Positions 1-10,549 of a DNA stretch of 44,806 nucleotides are shown here, piece after piece. The position numbers were made by a program, and so were the translations under genes. Position 1 is the first letter of the stretch; every line of letters starts with the position of its first letter. This DNA is from Batkoa obscura (lineage: Eukaryota > Entomophthoromycota > Entomophthoromycetes > Entomophthorales > Batkoaceae). The stretch is taken from positions 1-44,806 of the forward strand of contig JASVEC010000127.1 of the NCBI GenBank assembly GCA_030770535.1, read 5' to 3'. The notes under the pieces were generated by a model. That model saw only the letters and a list, made by a program, of their open reading frames with translations, was not told the origin of the DNA and made no database searches.

Positions 1-12
1 AATACACCCCCA
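1..12 (-). mobile_element. Tail of a MITE cut by the window edge
   Basis: The first bases end in CACCCCCA followed by TA, which matches the terminal inverted repeat of the 101-bp MITE family found throughout the window. Only the last dozen bases are inside, so the assignment rests on that short match and on the adjacent transposon. Confidence 0.4.
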
Positions 13-93
13 TATATTTGTAAATTATTTTTATAGTCTATATAATAGGACTGTCCAAGTTGGTTTCAGAATTTACTTAGAAATTAATCCAAA

Positions 94-189
94 TGGCAAT
101 GTATTTTTTTGTTTAAGGATTTTACAACCTTTCCATTCAAGTAGCGCTCAAAAATGGAAAAAGTAATGAAATCAAAAAAATCATCCCCA
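94..189 (+). mobile_element. MITE inside the 5' end of copy A
   Basis: About 96 bp running from TGGCAATG to CATCCCCA, with the family's internal block (TTTAAGGATTTTAC, then a GGAAAAAGTAATGAAATC-like block). Comparison with the empty site in copy B (near 3480) suggests a 2-bp duplication of AA rather than the usual TA, or later change at both sides. Confidence 0.85.
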
Positions 190-427
190 AATTTTAAATT
201 TTAAATTTATGTCTTTAATGTGATGGTTAAATCTAAAAAGCCTAAAATTAAATCTCTTTATTTAAAACTTATTTTAATTGTTTCCTTTTCTTAAATAGTT
301 AATTTTTCTAACTATGTGTTTCATGTTATCTCTGTTAAATATTCAATAAATATCTAATAAATATTTAATATATAACTATATAATTATATAATTATATAAA
401 TACAGTTATTTGACTTTATTTCTTGTT

Positions 428-472
428 AAAATAAAATAAAATAAAATAAAATAAAATAAAATAAAATAAAAT
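428..472 (+). repeat. (AAAAT)9 microsatellite
   Basis: Nine perfect AAAAT units end in the ATG of the transposase reading frame in copy A. Copies B and F have only one or two such units at the same place, so this is an expansion private to copy A. Confidence 0.95.
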
Positions 473-763
473 GCAAACTTTCATAACTAAACTTCGAAAT
501 CGAATTTTTGAAAATTTTAATACAATAGGGAGGAGTACACAATACAAACATTGTAATTCATTTACATCAATTTTAAGAACTACTTATAACAATCCAAGGT
601 TTATGGAATTTTATAATAAAACAAAACAAAGAAAAGATATATTATCAAAGTTTACTATTGATAATAATAAACTTAATCAAGTAATGTATAAAATTAGTGC
701 TTTAAGGGAAACAGGAAACAAAAGTCAGCAAGTAGCGTTATTATCAACTATAGCTTCAGTATA
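471..763 (+). pseudogene. Transposase N-terminal fragment (copy A)
   Basis: The reading frame begins MQTFITKLRNRIFENF and matches the first 97 residues of the transposase in copies B and F. It then runs into the terminal repeat of copy B and stops after a few foreign codons. The conserved stretch ending LRETGNKSQQVALLSTIAS precedes the SFDECKNFG segment retained in B and F. It lacks every catalytic motif, so it is a broken remnant. Confidence 0.85.
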
Positions 764-1090
764 TGGGGTTGTCTGAATTAGCTTCATTATTTTATCCAAT
801 TTTTGAAAAATTTTGCATTTTAAAAACTTCGCTTAAAATTCTATAAAATCACATCTTTTATTAAAACAAAAGTACCCAAACACAGTTCTAAATCATTCTA
901 TTATAGCTCATACTGTAAGTTAGTTGAATTTCTACTAGATCTTAAATACATGTTCTTATAAAGCTTAATTGAGAAATATTTATTATCAACCGCTTTGTAA
1001 CCAACATTGTAGATTTATTATCAAATAAATAAACTACTTTAATGTTATAATTACATTATTAATATATTGCCAAGTTAATAAATAGCTGTA

Positions 1091-1134
1091 TGGGAGGGTG
1101 TGATTAGCCCCAAAACTATAATTAACCATCCCTA
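1091..1134. mobile_element. 44-bp inverted-repeat mini-insert (copy B)
   Basis: The segment begins TGGGAGGGTGTGATTAG and ends CTATAATTAACCATCCCTA, so its ends are imperfect inverted complements. It is bounded by TA on both sides. The same 44 bp lies at the equivalent place in copies C, E and F. It is either a tiny non-autonomous element or a hairpin that belongs to the transposon. Confidence 0.55.
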
Positions 1135-1768
1135 TATAGTACAAGTAATAATAGTTTTTACATATTATTACAGTTACTTGTTCTTTGACTATTTATTAAC
1201 TTAGCTACTTAACAACTTAAGTAATCTTAACACTTAATATATTTCTATCATTCAACAAACTACTTACTTGCTTAGTAAATATCGAAATTTTTAAATTCTC
1301 TGTTATCTTCGTAGGGTAAGCTGGGATCGATCTTTTAATTTTTCTGTTTTCTATAGACTCTATAACTCTAATTGGAACTATATCGCTCTTTTTGATGTAT
1401 CAGATACTGGATAACAATGTAGTTTATTGTTATGTTTAATAAAGTGTAAACACTTCTTTAATACCTTGCATCTCTATTATTATTTTTGTATTTTTGTTTC
1501 TTTCATACTTTCATACTTTTTAAAAATTATATCTGTTTTGCTATTATTAATAGTCGAGTTATTAATTTTATTATGCTCGCAAATAAAAGCCTCAAATCTT
1601 GAAACTAATTGATTAATGTCTTCTATTTTACCTAATGCTTCAAAACTACTTTTCCATTTTGAAAGATTTCCAATATGTCCATCAACTATACTTTTCCCAT
1701 GATGGTCAGCAAAAAAATTAAGATTAACATTCAAACTACTATTTATTTTATGAATTTCTTTAAACATA

Positions 1769-1869
1769 TGGGGATGTATTTTTTTGCTTAAGAATTTTAC
1801 TAACAATCTTTCCGCTCAAATAGAGCTTAAAAGATAGAAAAAGTAACGAAACCAAAAAAAACATCCCCA
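1769..1869 (+). mobile_element. MITE (site c) inside transposase of copy B
   Basis: This 101-bp copy is TGGGGATG to CATCCCCA, flanked by TA at 1767-1768 and 1870-1871. Taking it out with one TA restores a continuous reading frame across the transposase (EFLHY then MFKEI), which supports the exact boundaries and the TA duplication. The same insertion is present in copy F. Confidence 0.95.
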
Positions 1870-2467
1870 TATAGTGTAGAAACTCTTGGGATCTAAAATG
1901 ATTTCCTGTATCTGCCCATATATTAATTTTTGTAAGCTTTTTAAATAGAAGCTCTGTAGAGATTAAATCGATTAAACAATCTCCTGCATATGCTGAATCA
2001 TGATTCAATATTTCAGATAAATAATCAAAGTAAACTTTGCCTATTGTTTTATCATCTTTTGAAGATAATACACCAAAACCTAATACTGATATAGCTTGTT
2101 TATTATAATGATCTAAATTTATTGAATCTGATCTTGTCCCTATTTCCATATTTTGCTTAAAATCCAAAACTATTATACAACTTTTGTTATTTAATTTTTT
2201 AATAGTTTCATTGTGTTTTTTTGAGTATCAACACAGAATTTATGTAATTTGTATAATTTTTCTTCTTCGTTGAAAATTTCTTGTATCTCTGCTTTGTTTT
2301 TTGCTGTATTTATTTTATTTTCAAATAACTTTTTTCTAACTGTATACTGGGTACATATATTACATAGATCCGTTTTTCTTGCTGGATTTTTGAAATTACG
2401 GTATATATTTAAAGAACGTTGACCTAGCTACTGCTTTATCTCTTAGATCATTCAAATATTTACTATA

Positions 2468-2568
2468 CGGGGGTGTTTTTTTTGGCCTGATTACTTTTTC
2501 TATCTTTTAAGTGCCATTTGAGTGGAAAAATTGCTAGTAAAATTCTTAAACACAAAACCACATCCCCA
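2468..2568 (-). mobile_element. MITE (site b) inside transposase of copy B
   Basis: This 101-bp copy lies between TA dinucleotides, with ends CGGGGGTG and CATCCCCA. It occupies the same place as the MITE at 15120-15220 in copy F. Confidence 0.92.
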
Positions 2569-2681
2569 TATATCATTCTTCTACTTTTATTTGATATATA
2601 TATTATCTGATGAATATTTACTATCATTATTTTTTTTATTAAATCTTGATGAAATAGTTAAATCATTTAGTAAATATTGTA

Positions 2682-2783
2682 TGGGGATGTATTTTTGTGT
2701 TTAAGAATTTTACTAACAAATTTTCCGCTTAAATAGTGTTTAAAAGATGGAAAAAATAATGAAGTTAAAAAAAAACACTCCCG
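2682..2783 (+). mobile_element. MITE (site a) inside transposase of copy B
   Basis: This 102-bp copy is flanked by TA on both sides. It interrupts the transposase between IETII and the QYLLNDLTISSRF segment, which are in the same frame on either side. The same insertion is found at 14906-15006 in copy F, differing in the length of a homopolymer run. Confidence 0.93.
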
Positions 2784-3524
2784 TATAATAGTTTCAATTT
2801 GGTCATCTTTAATTTTTTTTGTATTTTTAATAATAGGTTTTAATGTTGATATTTTATTATTATTACTTGTTTTTGAATAATCATATTGATTTCTGTTTAT
2901 ACTAAATCCAAAATTCTTACATTCATCAAAAGAATATACTGAAGCTATAGTTGATAATAACGCTACTTGCTGACTTTTGTTTCCTGTTTCCCTTAAAGCA
3001 CTAATTTTATACATTACTTGATTAAGTTTATTATTATCAATAGTAAACTTTGATAATATATCTTTTCTTTGTTTTGTTTTATTATAAAATTCCATAAACC
3101 TTGGATTGTTATAAGTAGTTCTTAAAATTGATGTAAATGAATTACAATGTTTATATTGTGTACTCCTCCCTATTGTATTGAAATTTTCAAAAATTCGATT
3201 TCGAAGTTTAGTTATGAAAGTTTGCATTTTATTTTTATTTCAACAAAAAATAAAGCCAAATAATTGTATTTATATAATTATATAGTTATATAGTTATATA
3301 TTAAATATTTATTAGATATTTATTGAATATTTAACAGAGATAACATGAAACACATAGTTAGAAAAATTAACTATTTAAGAAAAGGAAACAATTAAAATAA
3401 GTTTTAAATAGAGACATTTAATTTTAGGCTTTTTAGATTTAACCATCACATTAAAGACATAAATTTAAAATTTAAAATTTGGATTAATTTCTAAGTAATT
3501 CTGAAACCAATTAGGACAGCCCCA

Positions 3525-6500
3525 TTTATTATCATAGATAAGCCACGATCTACAAAAACGAGGGAGTGAAAGCAGTTTTACTTAATAGCTTAATCAATTT
3601 ATAAAACTAAGTTTATAGGCTTTTTACACTTACACACTTATATTCAATCCTATCGAACTAGGTTTTAAAAAGCTAGAGACTTATGGAAAACGGATATTCT
3701 AAAGATAAAAGCACTATAATCAAGCTTAACAAAAAAATTAAATAATCTAAAAAATGAATTGTAAATTAAACCATATTATCAAAACTATAGAAATATTCTC
3801 ATCTTTGTTTAACAGCTAAATTTATATTGACTTTTTGAAATATATGATGCTTTTAAATTTAGTACTTAGTCTATAATTTTCTAATACATGACTGGTTTCT
3901 ATTTTAATTTCAGAGTTTCAAATTATTGATGAAATTAACAAAATCTAATTATAAAATGAGAGCAGTATTAACTATTAGTACAAACACCCCCTCAAGTTAA
4001 CTGCAAAATATTAACAATCCCTTAATTACCAAGCTAGTAACTTTTTAACAATAATGATAGTTTAAAGTGGGGAAGGTTTTTATAAAAATGCAACTTCAAA
4101 ATGTTATCAATTAAAAACCTGTTAAAAAGTATTGAAAAAAACTTTGATAAACTAATTCAATACAGAATATTATATCAATTAGCTCTTAACTTAAAACATT
4201 GGTTTTGGTTGACAACCTTCTAAAATCCCCTTTATATTTGGTGCCATAGTTTTGGGATATTTTAGTTACATAACAATCTTTTTGACATATCAGCCTAAGG
4301 TATCTTTTTGCCTAACTAAAAAGTCCCCCCAATTTTTGCTAACGCTAAATTTTTTGATTTAATGGTTAGTCTACACAATTGGATAAGGCTAACTTTTTTG
4401 TGCAGGAGGGAGGAGGAGCACACCCATGTGCATTTGGATGAGCTAATTGATACTTTAAAAAAGTTTGGTTAAAAAGCAGAAAATAAATCCAAAAAGTATA
4501 AAAAAGTTTGTAGAATCACAAAACTAGAGCGTTAATAATGTTTTGTTAATCATCTCACCAATAAGTTTTAACGAAAAACAATTTTTTTTCAAATCCTAGG
4601 ATTATTTAGGAAAAACCAATAAACTCAGATTTGTGAACTTACAAAATTTCCTGATATAGGGACCTGTAATATTGTTTGGCCAGTTTTGTTAAAAAGCTGG
4701 AGAGTACATAACTGTTAAATAACTCATGTTGAAATTAATAGCAGAGATAGTATTCTAGTGAAAATATATTAAAGCTTTTAACTTTAATAGCAAGTTAAAA
4801 AAACCTTTAAGAACGAAATGAAGATAAACCCCCTCCTAATCTAATCAATACAAAAATCTTCCTTTCAGATTACCTAAAAACAGTTATAATTACAATAATA
4901 TTAATAACTAAATCAATCCTCGCTTCTTCAAATTATAACCCAAAATTATTTTAACTTTATTAAAGTCTTAATCCACAAGGCCATAAATAAACTGCTATAA
5001 AAAGATTGAAACTTTAATTGTAACTTTTAGGTGTATTAACCAATTATTGAGTCAGATGACAAATACAATAATTTCAGGTATTGAATGCTAATGAATAATG
5101 CTAAATTATTTTAGTCATCTTTAGTAATGAACAACTTTTCATATCATTAAAAAACAATTATTAACAAAGCCTTATTCTTTTTAAAAAGTGTATTTGTTGC
5201 CAAGTAATAATCAAATTCAAGTTACAGAGATTATAAACGCATTAATGGATTAAGTGATAAGAAGCATATCGAAGTAATTATATTAAACAAGCTTGGTTGA
5301 GCAGTTATTATATAAATCTAATATAATCAATCTATTTAGGTACTTTTGTTAGTACTAACTGGTTTTTATTTCATATAAAAAGCCTAAGTGTGTTTTACTC
5401 AATTCCTACTAAATTTAAAAAACTAGCTAAATTATACTATATATAGCTTTTCTCATAATGATGGTGCTTGATAATAATGTTACTTACAATCCTTCACTTA
5501 ATTAATTTTTTTTAAATATTATAATCAGTTTCCATACAACATTAACAAAATCTGGAAATTGTTATAGCTTTATCCAGTTTAGTTTTTATATACTACTCTA
5601 CAAAGCAGAGTTTAATTAACTAGTTCAAAGACAGCACTGACACTATAATGTCTATAAATACTAAATTAAGTGATACAAATTTTAACCAAAAGTTATTGCT
5701 GTTATTTTAGGGCTAAAATAACTGTTTAAATTGTCTGCTAGAAAAAACATTTCTCAAATTATGCTTGTTAATGTAATGTATCACCTCTGCTAATGGTTTT
5801 AAATTTGGTAAAAAAATTGCTTTTTGTGGAGTTGTGGTTTATAATTATTTGTAAAAGTTATCACAAAATTTAAATTGGCAAACAAAATTCTAAATCTCAA
5901 CCCAATGTTAAAAAAACTGTTTCACATAAGCAAAAGGTTCAAACTATCTAAAAATTTACCACATTATGTATTATATGTAACATTAACTAAATCAGAAAAT
6001 AGATAAAGTATATTTTTAACAAATTTAATATTTGTGTTTGTGCTTGTAGGGGTTTAGTTTTTATTTAAAAACTACCGGTGTTAAGTTTGAAACTTTATAA
6101 TATATTAAAAACCAAAAAGTTCTACTAGCCATTTTATTGACATAATAGAATTATTAAAAAAGTTGATAAAGCAAGCGGTTTATAGAAGTGCAGTTGCCTT
6201 ATTATATATAAATCAAATATTTATCAGGAAAATAAAAAATTCAATTTTTTAGATTGACAAAAACAAAAGGGCATTTTTAAAATAGCTTAAGGCCTTAAAA
6301 GGGGGGGGGTATTACACAGAATATAAAGTCTATATTAATATGAGACTCTGTCCTTTATAGCCTTCAAAACTTGAGAAAATTTATTTAAATACAATTACTA
6401 AAGCAAAAAGGAAAAAAGTTTGAAAGTTATTAAGTTTAAAATGATATTCAATCAAAAATTTACAATAATCAAAAAGATAGTTTCCAAAAGTAGTTTTGTG

Positions 6501-7642
6501 TTAAATTACTAAAAACCTAATAAAGTCATTTTAAACAATATTTGTATTCTCAGAAATTGATAATGCTGTTGATAGGCTTTGATAGTTAAAGTGGTTTTTA
6601 GTAGTAAAACTAATGCCCAAATGCTAATTAAGTTACAAATAGATATTGGAAACCAGGAAAAAGATACATTAAAAACCTCATAAAAAAGCTTTTTCAAACA
6701 ACTTAACTAAGAAGAAAATCTTAGGAATTATTCAAATATATACTTTTAAATTATATTTATGATTTAATGAACATTTTTTTATAAATTTCCCCAAAATCAA
6801 GATATCATTAATTATCTCAAACAAAGTGTCTAATTGTTTTTGCTCAATTAACACTTCAAACTATAATCACAACTGCTTATTTATCCTTTTAGATAAGTTT
6901 AAATCAAAAATTAGCCTTCTATACTTAATAAGTTAAAAACCATGTATTTGCTAGATGCTTTTCTGCTCTATACTAATACTATAATAAAGAAAGTTTGAGT
7001 TTCTTTTTGGATTCAGAAAATATTATAAAAAAAGTTCATACTTAAAATTTACTATAACTCCCTTTACTTTGAATTGCTAAAAAGCTTTAATTGTTACCAA
7101 GTCAATCAATCCCCACTTATTTAGTCTCTAACAACTAAGAAACAAACTTTTAAAAGCTTGTCTTAATGTTTCCAACTTTAAATTTTTCGTTTATATAACG
7201 AATACAAATATTACACACTAGTAAGGGGGGAAGCGTTGAGCTGCTGAATAGACACACAGTAATGATTTTGAGCACTTAATATCATAATCACATATTTTAA
7301 AACTTTATTTACAGAAAGGGCTACATTATTAAAGAAAAGAGATTATTTAGTTACTATTATACTATCAAAACATTTAGATTATATATACGTATAAAACTAA
7401 ATTTAGAAAATTTGTAGATTGTATAACACATATTGTATAATACCTGTACTCAATTAGCCCAAACCTCCAAACCCCTCAAAAGAGAAATTTTCGAGATAAT
7501 GATAATGGACTTTTTAAAGCTTTAAGTTTATAATTTTTACCTTTGTTGTTGTCCATGTAAAACTAAAAAAATAAAAGGGCAATAAAGTGGAGTTTCCTTA
7601 TAAGTTAAGTTGGCTTAATAACGTTAAAATAACTAAACACTT
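3525..7642. other. 4.1-kb tract with no recognisable gene
   Basis: The tract is strongly AT-rich and has no open frame of interest on either strand. It contains no copy of the MITE family and no recognised transposon part. The only open frame listed for it, 62 codons around 6509-6697 on the minus strand, is a low-complexity AT translation. A run of nine G starts at 6301. It may be decayed old repeat or gene sequence, but nothing in it supports a call. Confidence 0.6.
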
Positions 7643-8575
7643 CCATATACTTGAAAAAATTTATAAAGTAAATAGTAGTTTGAATATTGGTCTTAATTTT
7701 TTTGCTGACCATCATGGGAAAAGTATAGTTGATGGACATATTGGAAATCTTTCAAAATAGAAAAGTAGTTTTGTGAAGCGTTAGGTAAAATAGAAGATAT
7801 CAATCAATTAATTTCAAGATTTGAGGCTTTTATTTGCGAGCATAATAAAATTAATAACTCGACTATTAATAATAGGAAAACAGATATAATTTTTAAAAAG
7901 TATGAAAGTATGAAAGAAACAAAAATACAAAAATAATAATAGAGATGCAAGGTATTAAAGAAGTGTTTACACTTTATTAAACATAACAATAAACTACATT
8001 GTTATCCAGTATCTGATACATCAAAAAGAGCGATATAGTTCCAATTAGAGTTATAGAGTCTATAGAAAACAGAAAAATTAAAAGATCGATCCCAGCTTAC
8101 CCTACGAAGATAACAGAGAATTTAAAAATTTCGATATTTACTAAGCAAGTAAGTAGTTTGTTGAATGATAGAAATAGATTGTTAAATGTTAGGATTACTT
8201 AAGTTATTAATAGCTAAGTTAATAAATAGTCAAAGAACAAGTAACTGTAATAATATGTAAAAACTATTATTACTTGTACTATATAGGGATGGTTAATTAT
8301 AGTTTTGGGGCTAATCACACCCTCCCATACAGCTATTTATTAACTTGGCAATATATTAATAATGTAATTATAACATTAAAATAGTTTATTTATTTAATGT
8401 CTAGTAGAAATTCATCTAATTTACAGTATAAACTATAATAGAATGATCTAGAACTGCGTTCGGGGGTACTTTTGTTTTAATAAAAGATGTGATTTTATAG
8501 AATTTTAAGTAAAGTTTTTAAATACAAAATATCTAAAAATTGGATAAAATAATGAAACTAATTCAGACAACCCTA
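7643..8575 (+). mobile_element. DNA transposon copy C, 3' fragment
   Basis: The fragment starts at the point where the site-c MITE lies in copies B and F (CCATATAC, then a degraded FKEIHKINSS-like segment) and runs to the 3' terminal repeat (ATTCAGACAACCCTA). It keeps the HGK block and the 3' region. The transposase part is broken by substitutions, including an in-frame stop, and about 90 bp is missing from the 3' region near 8400 compared with copy F. Its 5' boundary at a MITE position suggests it arose by a break or recombination at a MITE. Confidence 0.82.
8284..8327. mobile_element. 44-bp inverted-repeat mini-insert (copy C)
   Basis: This is the same 44-bp segment as at 1091-1134, in the opposite orientation and flanked by TA. 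Position and sequence relative to the host transposon are unchanged. Confidence 0.55.
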
Positions 8576-8599
8576 TATGGATATATTTTTTGGGTTTAC

Positions 8600-8793
8600 T
8601 AAATACGTTAAGTATTAACATAATCTATAATTCATATAATTTTTTTTCTTTATCAAAAAAATTTTATGTCTTTGCTTTATTTATTACCGTTGTATTACTT
8701 TATTTTCAAATAATTTTTTTCTAACTGTAATATCAAGCACCTATATTATATATGTTTGTTTTTGCTGCATTTTTGAAATTGTTTCATATATAT
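8600..8793 (-). mobile_element. DNA transposon copy D, diverged internal fragment
   Basis: Blocks such as TTATTTTCAAATAA, TTTTTTTCTAACTGTA and GCATTTTTGAAATT align with the middle of the transposase gene in copy B (about 2210-2410) in the same orientation. Divergence is much greater than between B and F, so this is an older insertion or a relative. It abuts copy C and ends at a MITE. Confidence 0.6.
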
Positions 8794-8912
8794 TGAGAGT
8801 GTTTTTTTACTTGATTATTTTTTTGCTCAAGAATTTTACTAGCAATTTTTCTGCTCAATACTGGCTTAAAAAAGATGCAAAAAGTGATGAAGCCAAAAAA
8901 AGAACATCCCTC
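8794..8912. mobile_element. Chimeric MITE with two left-type arms
   Basis: It starts as a minus-orientation copy (TGAGAGTGTTTTTTTACTTGATTA) but continues directly with the plus-orientation left arm (TTTTTTGCTCAAGAATTTTAC) and ends CATCCCT. This arrangement suggests recombination between two oppositely oriented MITEs. Confidence 0.6.
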
Positions 8913-9305
8913 TATTTGTTAGTATATAAAAAAAACTATTATAATATAACTTATTATATTAAAATGTAATTTTTACTATGATATTAAAGTGAAAATTACT
9001 TTTTAACGGATGTATGTTGAAACTTCATATTTTTTACTGCTACAATATATAATAAAATTTTTGTTTATTGTGTTGCAACGATTTCTAATGTTTCCAAATT
9101 GATAACAGATTATACAACAATAATAAGAACAAAAAAATTATTAAAAAACTATAGTTAAAAAATGTAAAACTGTTTAAAAACTAACTATTATAAAAAAATC
9201 AGTTTACGTTATTTTTAAATCTTTACCAAATTAAAATTCAATAAAACTAATATTACTTTGTCTAAATAAACATTATTTTTAAGCTTGTTAATATAAAAAG
9301 CATAT

Positions 9306-9409
9306 TGGGATCTGTTTTTGTATTTAAGAGCTTTGCTAACAATTTTCCCTCTTAAACAACAGCCCTTAAAAGATGGAAAAAGTGATGAGAGGTCAAAAAA
9401 ACATCACCA
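9306..9409 (+). mobile_element. MITE, diverged
   Basis: It runs from TGGGATCTG to ACATCACCA and retains the internal blocks GCTAACAATTTTCC and GATGGAAAAAGTGATGA. Substitutions in both ends mark it as older than the copies inside the transposase. Confidence 0.82.
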
Positions 9410-9510
9410 TTGTAATTTTCATAAACTTTTTTAAAATAATTATAAATAACTTTAAATAACCTTAAAATTTAATATTTAGTATGTATGAAATATTTATATT
9501 TAATGTATAA

Positions 9511-9714
9511 ACATGTACTTTTTCAAAAATGTTATTAGCAGCTTTTCTACTTAAATACCAAGTGGGAATGTATTTTTATGTTTAAGAATTTACTAATAAA
9601 TTTCTGCTTTAAATAGCGCTTAAAAAACGAAAAAATAATAAAGTAAAAAAACACCCCAAGAGTGAGTAGTTAGTGCTTAAAAAATATAAATGATAAACTA
9701 AAAAAACGTCCCTA
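9511..9714 (+). mobile_element. MITE interrupted by a second MITE (outer copy)
   Basis: The left part (ATGTACTTTTTCAAAAATG, then TAGCAGCTTTTCTACTTAAATA) and the right part (AGTGCTTAAAAAATATAAATG, ending ACGTCCCTA) together make one degraded MITE. They are separated by the copy at 9563-9658. Confidence 0.6.
9563..9658 (+). mobile_element. MITE nested inside another MITE
   Basis: It runs from TGGGAATG to ACACCCCA, with the family interior (TTTAAGAATTTACTAATAAA, TAGCGCTTAAAAAACG). It separates two halves of an older copy, so the family was active more than once. Confidence 0.8.
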
Positions 9715-10140
9715 TATGTATTTTTTAAATTAGTTTAATAAAAGAATTAGGATTATAAAAAATATATAAATAAAAACAAATCAAAGAGTTTAAAAAACAA
9801 AGTAGAAATATTCTAATAAGCTACTTTTTTGCAAGCATAATTTATGAAAATTTAACATATTGCTTGAAAAGTTTTAAAATAAGTATAGGCCCGACCAGTT
9901 ATTATAAGTCAATTAAAGATGCAAAAAAAGCTTTTAAATTTTTTTTAGCCTTTTTCGGCCTCTTTTTTCATATATTAAAATTATTCTATTTTAATAGCTT
10001 TTAAAAATTAATATTTTTTTGATATACTACTGATTATTAACTTTCTATTTAACATTATTTAACTAATATTTCAGTTAGAACCAATGTTTTTTGCTTTACA
10101 GATTTTTAGATTTTTAATTTAGCTTTTTATTGTAAAATAT

Positions 10141-10167
10141 TTTTGTTTTTGTTTTTGTTTTTGTTTT
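10141..10167 (+). repeat. (TTTTTG)n microsatellite
   Basis: Four G residues spaced six bases apart in a T tract form a short hexanucleotide repeat. No functional significance is apparent. Confidence 0.85.
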
Positions 10168-10239
10168 CATTTTTATTTACTTTTTTAAATAATTGGCAAT
10201 GTTATATTAAAAAAAGTTCAAGTGTATTTAAACAATAAA

Positions 10240-10338
10240 TGGGAGTGTATTTTTAGTTTGAGAGTTTTACTAACAATATTTCTGTTTAAATAGTGCTTAA
10301 AAATGGAAAAAGTGATGAAGTCAAAAAAAACATCCGCA
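10240..10338 (+). mobile_element. MITE
   Basis: It runs from TGGGAGTG to CATCCGCA, with internal blocks TTTTACTAACAATATTTC and AATGGAAAAAGTGATGA. One base in the right terminal repeat has changed. Confidence 0.85.
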
Positions 10339-10448
10339 ATTCGTATTTTTAAGTTTTTATTATGGTTGCATTAAAATATTTAAACGCTTACTTACTATTT
10401 TGTATTTTTAATTTTTTTAAAATAGTTTAGCTTCATAATATTAATAAA

Positions 10449-10549
10449 AGAGGATTTTTTTCGATTTTCATCATTTTTTCCATTTTTAGCCATATCTGAA
10501 TAAAAAAGCGATCAGTAAAATTCTTAAACAAAAAACTATATTTCTGTAT
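10449..10549 (-). mobile_element. MITE, strongly diverged
   Basis: The blocks TTTTCATCATTTTTTCCA and CAGTAAAATTCTTAAACA have the family order in minus orientation, but both terminal repeats have largely lost the GGGG motif. Confidence 0.6.

Larger units (their letters stand above)
46..763 (+). mobile_element. DNA transposon copy A, 5' fragment
   Basis: This is the 5' end of the large DNA transposon of this window, in plus orientation. It starts with a weakened terminal repeat (TAGGACTGTCC; the better preserved end in copy B reads TGGGGCTGTCC). It carries the leader and the first 97 codons of the transposase gene, then stops abruptly at a TA where copy B begins in the opposite orientation. 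The rest of A is not found beyond B. A carries a MITE at 94-189 that B lacks, and a pentanucleotide repeat just before the start codon. Sequence and order match copies B and F closely. Confidence 0.85.
1480..3227 (-). pseudogene. DDE-type transposase gene broken by three MITEs (copy B)
   Basis: The gene runs right to left. The start at 3227 gives MQTFITKLRNRIF; the coding sequence is interrupted by MITEs at 2682-2783, 2468-2568 and 1769-1869 and ends near 1480. Recognisable parts in order are an N-terminal region with a SFDECKNFGFSINRNQYDY segment, a CxxC pair (KTDLCNIC), a probable first catalytic Asp in VLDFKQNMEIG, a second in INIWADTGNHFRS, and an HGK block (FFADHHGKSIVDGHIG). Spacing and order fit an RNase H-like DDE transposase. 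Besides the MITEs it has frame disruptions between the CxxC part and the first Asp, so it cannot make transposase. The 135- and 108-residue frames seen here are halves of one domain split by a MITE. Confidence 0.8.
764..3524 (-). mobile_element. DNA transposon copy B, nearly full length
   Basis: This 2761-bp copy runs between inverted terminal repeats. The left end reads TGGGGTTGTCTGAATTAG and the right end, on the other strand, TGGGGCTGTCCTAATTGG; both continue with GTTTCA- or CTTCA-type sequence, giving about 22 bp of imperfect inverted repeat. TA precedes the left end and TT follows the right end, so the target duplication is imperfect or the flanks were rearranged. It carries a decayed transposase gene interrupted by three MITEs and a 3' region with a 44-bp mini-insert. 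Copy F is almost identical over its shared length. The family could not be named with certainty. Confidence 0.88.

Noticed and set aside
1427-1612. 61-codon plus-strand frame, also seen at 7804-7989
   Set aside because: It is the antisense strand of the transposase C-terminal region; hydrophobic composition comes from AT-rich codons.
6509-6697. 62-codon minus-strand frame
   Set aside because: No recognisable similarity, no supporting context, typical of random AT-rich sequence.
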